Source: Pezizomycotina sp. ARF18 (lineage: Eukaryota; Ascomycota). From it: DNA of 64,000 nt. A program made the position numbers and the translations under genes. The stretch covers positions 248,001 through 312,000 of the forward strand of contig AZLU01000007.1 in the NCBI GenBank assembly GCA_002224055.1, written 5' to 3'. The stretch's first letter is position 1. Each line of letters begins with the position of its first letter. Below are positions 59,276-64,000 of the stretch, piece after piece. The notes under the pieces were generated by a model. It was given only the letters and a program-made list of their open reading frames with translations. It did no database searches and was not told the DNA's origin.

Positions 59276-60020
59276 TCAATCTTCCGATCGATCGTTAAGC
59301 TGGTCTTTTAGCTGGCGATTTTGCTTCTCCAGGTCGTCCACACGCTCCTGGAGAGCTTCGAATGCCTCATTCGCCTCCTGCATTGCTTCGACGACGACTT
59401 CTTCGGCCATTTTGACGATGCGCCAGAGTCTATATACAGCGTTAGTATATTAATCACTTTGCCACAAAAAACGTTAGGAAATCTCACCGTAGCACAACCA
59501 ACAAGCTCGCCGCCTCCTCGACCGGTCCCTTCAGCGCAACGTCGACCGCGAAACCCACAATAATAACGAGACTGTCGACAACGTGCATCCATTCCTTCAA
59601 ATACACCCACCCAAAACTTATAAGCGTCAAGCTCAGCTCCGCAACGAAGACGCAGCTGATCGTGAAACTCGTCTCCTCGACAGCTTTCAGCGCCACCTTC
59701 ATGCGGTGCCGCGACGGAGAATCGACATCGCCGAGGTTATTGTCCGCAGGGTGCTTAGCTTCGCAAATAAATAGGTCGAGGAGGAGCTGCGAGATAACGA
59801 GCAAAGTGTCGATAATGACGAGCGATAGCACGAGGCGGTGGAAGAGCTTGGAGGATGTAAAGCGCCGGAGCTTTTTGTGGTAGGTTGAGACGCGGTGGGA
59901 GTAGCGGGAGAAGCGAGACTCTTCGGCGGCGACGTCGGCGGAGATTTCGTGGTCTTCGCGGTGTTGGTGGAAGATGCCGTGGAGGAGAGGGTCGTTCTGG
60001 GAAGGATCGTTGTCAGGCAT
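59276..60020 (-). CDS. Voltage-gated proton channel (Hv1 type), two exons, intact
   Basis: ATG 60020 starts MPDNDPSQNDPLLHGIFHQH; an upstream in-frame ATG at 60278 is possible but less likely. One intron (59430-59487, GTGAGA...TATAG) keeps phase. S1 reads LVLSLVIIDTLLVISQLLLD, with Asp in the place of the human Hv1 selectivity Asp112. S2 has FVAELSLTLISF, with Glu as in human Glu153. S3 has HVVDSLVIIVGFAVDVAL, with both Asp. S4 is LLVVLRLWRIVKMAEE: two Arg and a Lys where human Hv1 has three Arg. A charged C-terminal heptad stretch (EAFEALQERVDDLEKQNRQL) should form a coiled-coil dimer as in animal Hv1. There is no pore domain, as expected. It probably exports protons at the plasma membrane when depolarised or acid-loaded. 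Confidence 0.9.
59430..59487 (-). other. Intron of the proton channel gene (58 nt)
   Basis: GTGAGA donor, CTAAC-type branch sites and TAG acceptor; splits the first Arg codon of S4. Confidence 0.8.
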
Positions 60021-63000
60021 TGCGGTCGGTATGGAGTAGGATCTTAAGGAGGAGAGAGGACGAGGACGAGGACGAGGGGAGGGGAAGTTGGAGGCTTTTA
60101 AATGAGGAGGTCGATTAATTCGTGAATTACGTAGTAGGCAGCCGATAAACAATAACATTCTTTTCGTGTCGCGTGGGGTCTTCGGATGATGGTTTGCTAA
60201 GAGATATGGAGATAAGATAAGATCTAAGAGAGCACTATGATTGGATAGATACATCGCCAAGGTGCTAGGAGAGGCCATCTGATCGGTCCGAATCGAAATT
60301 ATACGATTTAAAAGGGAAAGGAGCTTTAAACCCCCGCAATGCTGGGAAACCTTGTCTTTAGGGATTGTGACGCGGGAGTCAGTATAGGGATTCCTGGTAG
60401 TGCGATATCATGAGACAGTAAATGGAATGTATACGTTTTTGTAGCCTATCAGCGTGTATTTTTTATTTATTTTTTTTTTTTTGGAGATGAGATATATCTA
60501 TTGTACAGCGCTAGATTCCTCATCGACTTTGTGATCGCTGGCAGAGTGGCGGCTGTGGTGAGCCTCATAAGTAGCGGATTAGGCCGGAATAGTCGTCTCG
60601 CGATATTTGCCCTGCGCTTGCTGAGCTCAGATTCAGCAACAATTTCAATGATGGTGCCGTCTTCATGTTGGACACGGAGAACTTTTAAGAGTTATAGAAT
60701 TGCGCTTGCTCTTGGAATATCACTTGTGTTTTTGCAATTATGTATGAATATCGGATAGATTGATTTATTCACCGAGGAAGTATAAACAGTGGCCTACGCA
60801 AATTGAGATTAAATGGTTTGCTGGGAGGAGACCGGTTATCGTCTTCCTAGTATATGACAAGAGGCTTGATGAGACTTCTAAGTGATGCCCACTCGGCAAT
60901 ACTTTGACACTGAGAAAGAAAGAGAGAAATAAGGAAATCTTGAATGTATGCTTCCTATGTAATTTACGCTATACTAGTATCCGATAGTTCTAGTGATTAA
61001 CATATATGCATATAGTACAGATTTGCCTGCTTACTATTCTGGTTTCTTCTTATACTCCGTAAAATACAACAATATTTTATGAGCGGCTACGTCTGAAATG
61101 AGCTTTCTTCGGTTTGATTTCGCTTGGAGTTTGGATAAAACTTATGCTTGGGAATTTTGTTCGGGTATATTACGTCTGGACGTCTTTGTTTCTTCGCTGT
61201 TATAAGTCAAGACGTCCTTGAGAATCGACGTTGCTCGTATCAAACGTTTGCGTTTCGTGAAACTTTATGATGGTTTCACTCAAGTCGTTGAGAATATCTT
61301 TGTATACAGCTTTTTCGGGAAGCAGTGAATTATGGACCTTTTCGAGATATATCTGCCACCTATGCATTAATGGCGGATAGTAGTTGAGATTGATCGTCTT
61401 CTAGTTAGCTGCCTTTACACGTGGCTGAGAATCCCCTTAAGACAAGAACTCTCGATGTAACCACCAAGGGTGATTTATAAAAAAATTGCTTTCATGGGGT
61501 GAAAGATATCCGATAGGGGTTTCGCATCGAAGCATTTTAGGATATGGACCTCAAATGACGTCACGAGTTTTCCCGATAAAAGGTTTAAGATCTATGGAGA
61601 AAAAAGGCCTGGATTGGTACTTACCTGGAGTTGGTATGCGGCCTGAAGTTGAAAGATAAACCAAATCACATCGTCCATATCATGAAGAGATTTGACCATT
61701 TGAAAGTGCATGACTCGGTTATGAATCATTCTCATTTGGTTTGTCGGAGTGACTTGGTACCTTGATCAGGATGAAACTTTTAGTATTTTTAGTTTGTATC
61801 GTCGGCTCTTAGCTGAGCGTATGTTGTTTCTACAAGATTTGTTTATACCCATGTTAGAGATTTACGTGTGGATGTAGAGTCTTTGTTCCTATGCTCCAAT
61901 AGTTATACTTTTGTTTCCCGTACGTGCCTGGTAGCACTTGCAAGCCCCTGAAGAGGCCTATTATTTTATAGATTTTTCGTTATTCCATGAACATAGCCAT
62001 GAAACAGTTTCATGCGGTTGTCTATGATATCCCACTTCAGCTACTCTATCCGAAGGATGCTAGAACGATGATTGCGGAAATACTGTTTGCGAATGTCCTT
62101 TTCTCAAAAGTCTCTCGGATGATCATTATGTTATGAGATATTGAGAATTCGAAAATAAAATGGTGGCAGTTGGTTGGCAAGGTACTGAAGTGGTAATTTT
62201 CTCTTCGTATTAAACTGTACGACGTAGTATATTGTACTAAATCTGCTGGGGCGGATATTTTCTTTTGGTCCACGAAGGACGGTGAACCAGCATCAATTTT
62301 GTGGTAAATCAATACATCTGGAAATTTGCGAGATCTTTATCCACCGTATACAGAGAAGCCTATTGGGTTATTGTGTACAAACAATCTAAGGGACAACCTG
62401 CAATGAATAAGATCCTATGGAAAATCTTTTAGAGCTCGTACAATATGGAAAGTGTTCCGTCGAAAAGCTATATAGTCGCGCGTGTCCGTTCTATGCATGT
62501 CAGACATCACATCGCACAAATTCTTCATTCTTCATGATCACAGGTTAAGCTGACCGACCAAGTCACTTGATTTGAAGGTCGCACGCGCTTATTGCAAATA
62601 TACTTGGTACTCAATGTACGCAAATACTATTATCTTCTAGCTGTTTGCTCTCACGGGTCTTCGACGGATCTAGATATCATGTTGGTGCTATTTTAGCGTG
62701 GCGTATTTTGGTGGTTAATCGACTTAATCTGAGGACCTTATTAATCTATCTTATTATGAGGGTAGTACTTAGTATCCAAGCTAAAAATTATATACGGGGC
62801 TATAGGCTTGGAAGAAGGAATTTAGCACGCGAGATTTTGTAGCGTGGATACGGATTGTATGCTAGGAGGCAGGTAATTTTTCATTTTCACATTTTATGGC
62901 GGTTGTTCAGTGGCCTTATGCCTATTGACGACGGACAGATAGAGTATTGAGCGCAGTTCTTCCATGAAAGTTTATATGATTCCGCGACACTTCAGAGAAT

Positions 63001-63608
63001 TCTTATCGTCTTTTGGAGACATTGCGGGTCTCAAAACATCACCATTATCAGTTTAGGCTTAGAGAAAGCCCGACCCTTTTTGCGTATCCGATTCTCCGCG
63101 CCTCAACGCAAAGCCGTATTATACGGAGAATATGGCGGCTTACAGCATTGTATCGGTGACTGTCTTCAGCGTGTCGTTTTTCGATAGGTTAGTCTAGATG
63201 TTCCTACGAAAGCTTTTATGATTTTGAGCTAGAAACAAGAGGTATATATTAAGCATGTTTCATTGGTGTGGTACCCTCCAAAGCCTGGTTACACTTCTTC
63301 TCCTGAAGCTTTATCATTCCGTTATAGATGATGACCTAGATGATAATTATAATTAAGATGCTTGCCTTATTATGAATGTTGATGAATAGTATACGTTACT
63401 ACCGCTCAAGTCGCTTGTATCTTTGAAAGCTTTCCGATCCTCGTGTAGGGGCAGATCCCCGGTGCGTGTACTGCGCACGGTAGGTTACCGCCTGCCGGTA
63501 TGCTTCATCATAACGTTCAAATGTATAGGATAAGTGACGACAATTTTCGAGGGTTCAAACTGTCTCCCTGTCTAAGCCTTTATGGAAACTGGGTCGACTT
63601 GATTGCCA
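60021..63608. other. 3.6 kb stretch without a supported gene
   Basis: The first 260 bp is the 5' flank of the proton channel gene, with a T-run near 60470. The rest has only short frames. Minus-strand segments such as HDMDDVIWFIFQLQAAYQ look protein-like but are isolated and interrupted; I could not assign a family. Confidence 0.4.
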
Positions 63609-63941
63609 CTATCCTCTCAATAGTTTGAACGACAAATTGGGGTTTTCGCCATACATCGGCGTTCCTCTCATATCGGTGGATTCGACGAAATGAAATGTGT
63701 CCGCTATCGCCTCTTGCGCTTTGTTCGTGATTATGAATCCATGTTGTGACACGGTGATAATGGAACGGTTGTAATGCTTTGCTAATGATGATTGTAATCC
63801 CTTCTGCTGACCTATTGTCAGATTGAGGCGCAAAAAGCGGTTTTTTATACTAACGGCTGCCGGTTCCTTCTCTACAGTATTTAGTAGCTCACGACAAACA
63901 TTTCTTCCTACGGCTGCTAAATTCGGGCTTAGATGTGTTAT
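63609..63941 (-). CDS. Exon-like hypothetical ORF near the window edge
   Basis: Open on the minus strand from 63941 to the stop at 63609, just after a CTCCTAG that could be an intron acceptor: THLSPNLAAVGRNVCRELLN, TVEKEPAAVSIKNRFLRLNL, TIGQQKGLQSSLAKHYN, TVSQHGFIITNKAQEAIAD. Composition is gene-like over 110 codons. The 5' part would lie beyond 63941 and may pass the window end. No domain recognised; it could equally be a piece of an unrecognised element. Confidence 0.35.
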   Translation of the reverse strand: MTHLSPNLAAVGRNVCRELLNTVEKEPAAVSIKNRFLRLNLTIGQQKGLQSSLAKHYNRSIITVSQHGFIITNKAQEAIADTFHFVESTDMRGTPMYGENPNLSFKLLRG

Positions 63942-64000
63942 CTAGGAGTAGCGGTAATGCACCCTCGCCGAAGAGCTACCACTGCTGGCTTCTTATTATG

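Noticed and set aside
61000-62312. Possible copia-like element remnants on the minus strand
   Set aside because: A few protein-like pieces but no recognisable motif, no LTR pair and no target duplication found.
1-64000. CRISPR array, rRNA genes, bacterial operons
   Set aside because: No regular spaced repeats or rRNA-like sequence seen; introns and gene families are fungal.

Overview
The window looks like a stretch of a filamentous ascomycete genome (Pezizomycotina-type). The evidence is short GT...AG introns of about 58-165 nt, Kex2-style KR sites in secreted proteins, a Clr5-domain gene, a fungal rhodopsin-domain (SAT4-like) membrane protein, a fungal voltage-gated proton channel, and many divergent F-box genes among AT-rich, gene-poor DNA. 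I cannot name the species. Several ORFs that look open begin at GTG or TTG, so I re-chose starts at ATG where I could.

Layout. (1) 1-21.8 kb is a graveyard of one F-box family, with about 14 divergent copies on both strands. Each keeps some of an N-terminal F-box, a middle FELHP-type motif and a C-terminal LTVREFV-type motif, and nearly all have broken frames. A short-LTR, non-coding LTR element with a 5-bp target duplication sits between two copies (1172-3391). An eroded astacin-type metallopeptidase with H-type lectin repeats lies at 14.6-16.2 kb. (2) 22.5-31.8 kb holds six head-to-tail copies of a secreted protein family that I do not recognise. Its marks are a signal peptide, sometimes a Pro/Asn-rich spacer, a FALRVE-type strand before an intron, a GGFVTLP-type block, and a YTW-x-YC ... 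GKKV-x-L ... WG-x-K ... CVDL-x-LKK C-terminus. (3) 32-38.3 kb has a kinase-like gene (-), a small acidic hypothetical gene (-) and a Clr5-domain gene (+). (4) 38.7-45.8 kb has an intact two-intron secreted Cys-rich gene (-), a hypothetical gene (+), an eroded beta-rich gene (-) and an intact secreted double-psi beta-barrel (DPBB) gene (-). (5) 50.6-52.3 kb is a broken SAT4-like gene. (6) 58.2-60.0 kb has a second DPBB protein with a Cys-rich N-terminal module, convergent with an intact Hv1-type proton channel. The remaining stretches are AT-rich and hold no gene I can support.

The window mixes clean intact genes (Hv1, the 38.7 kb Cys-rich protein, the 45 kb DPBB protein) with many genes broken by one-base frame shifts. 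Either this is a fast-decaying region rich in secreted and F-box genes, or some shifts are assembly indels. Reads would settle which.
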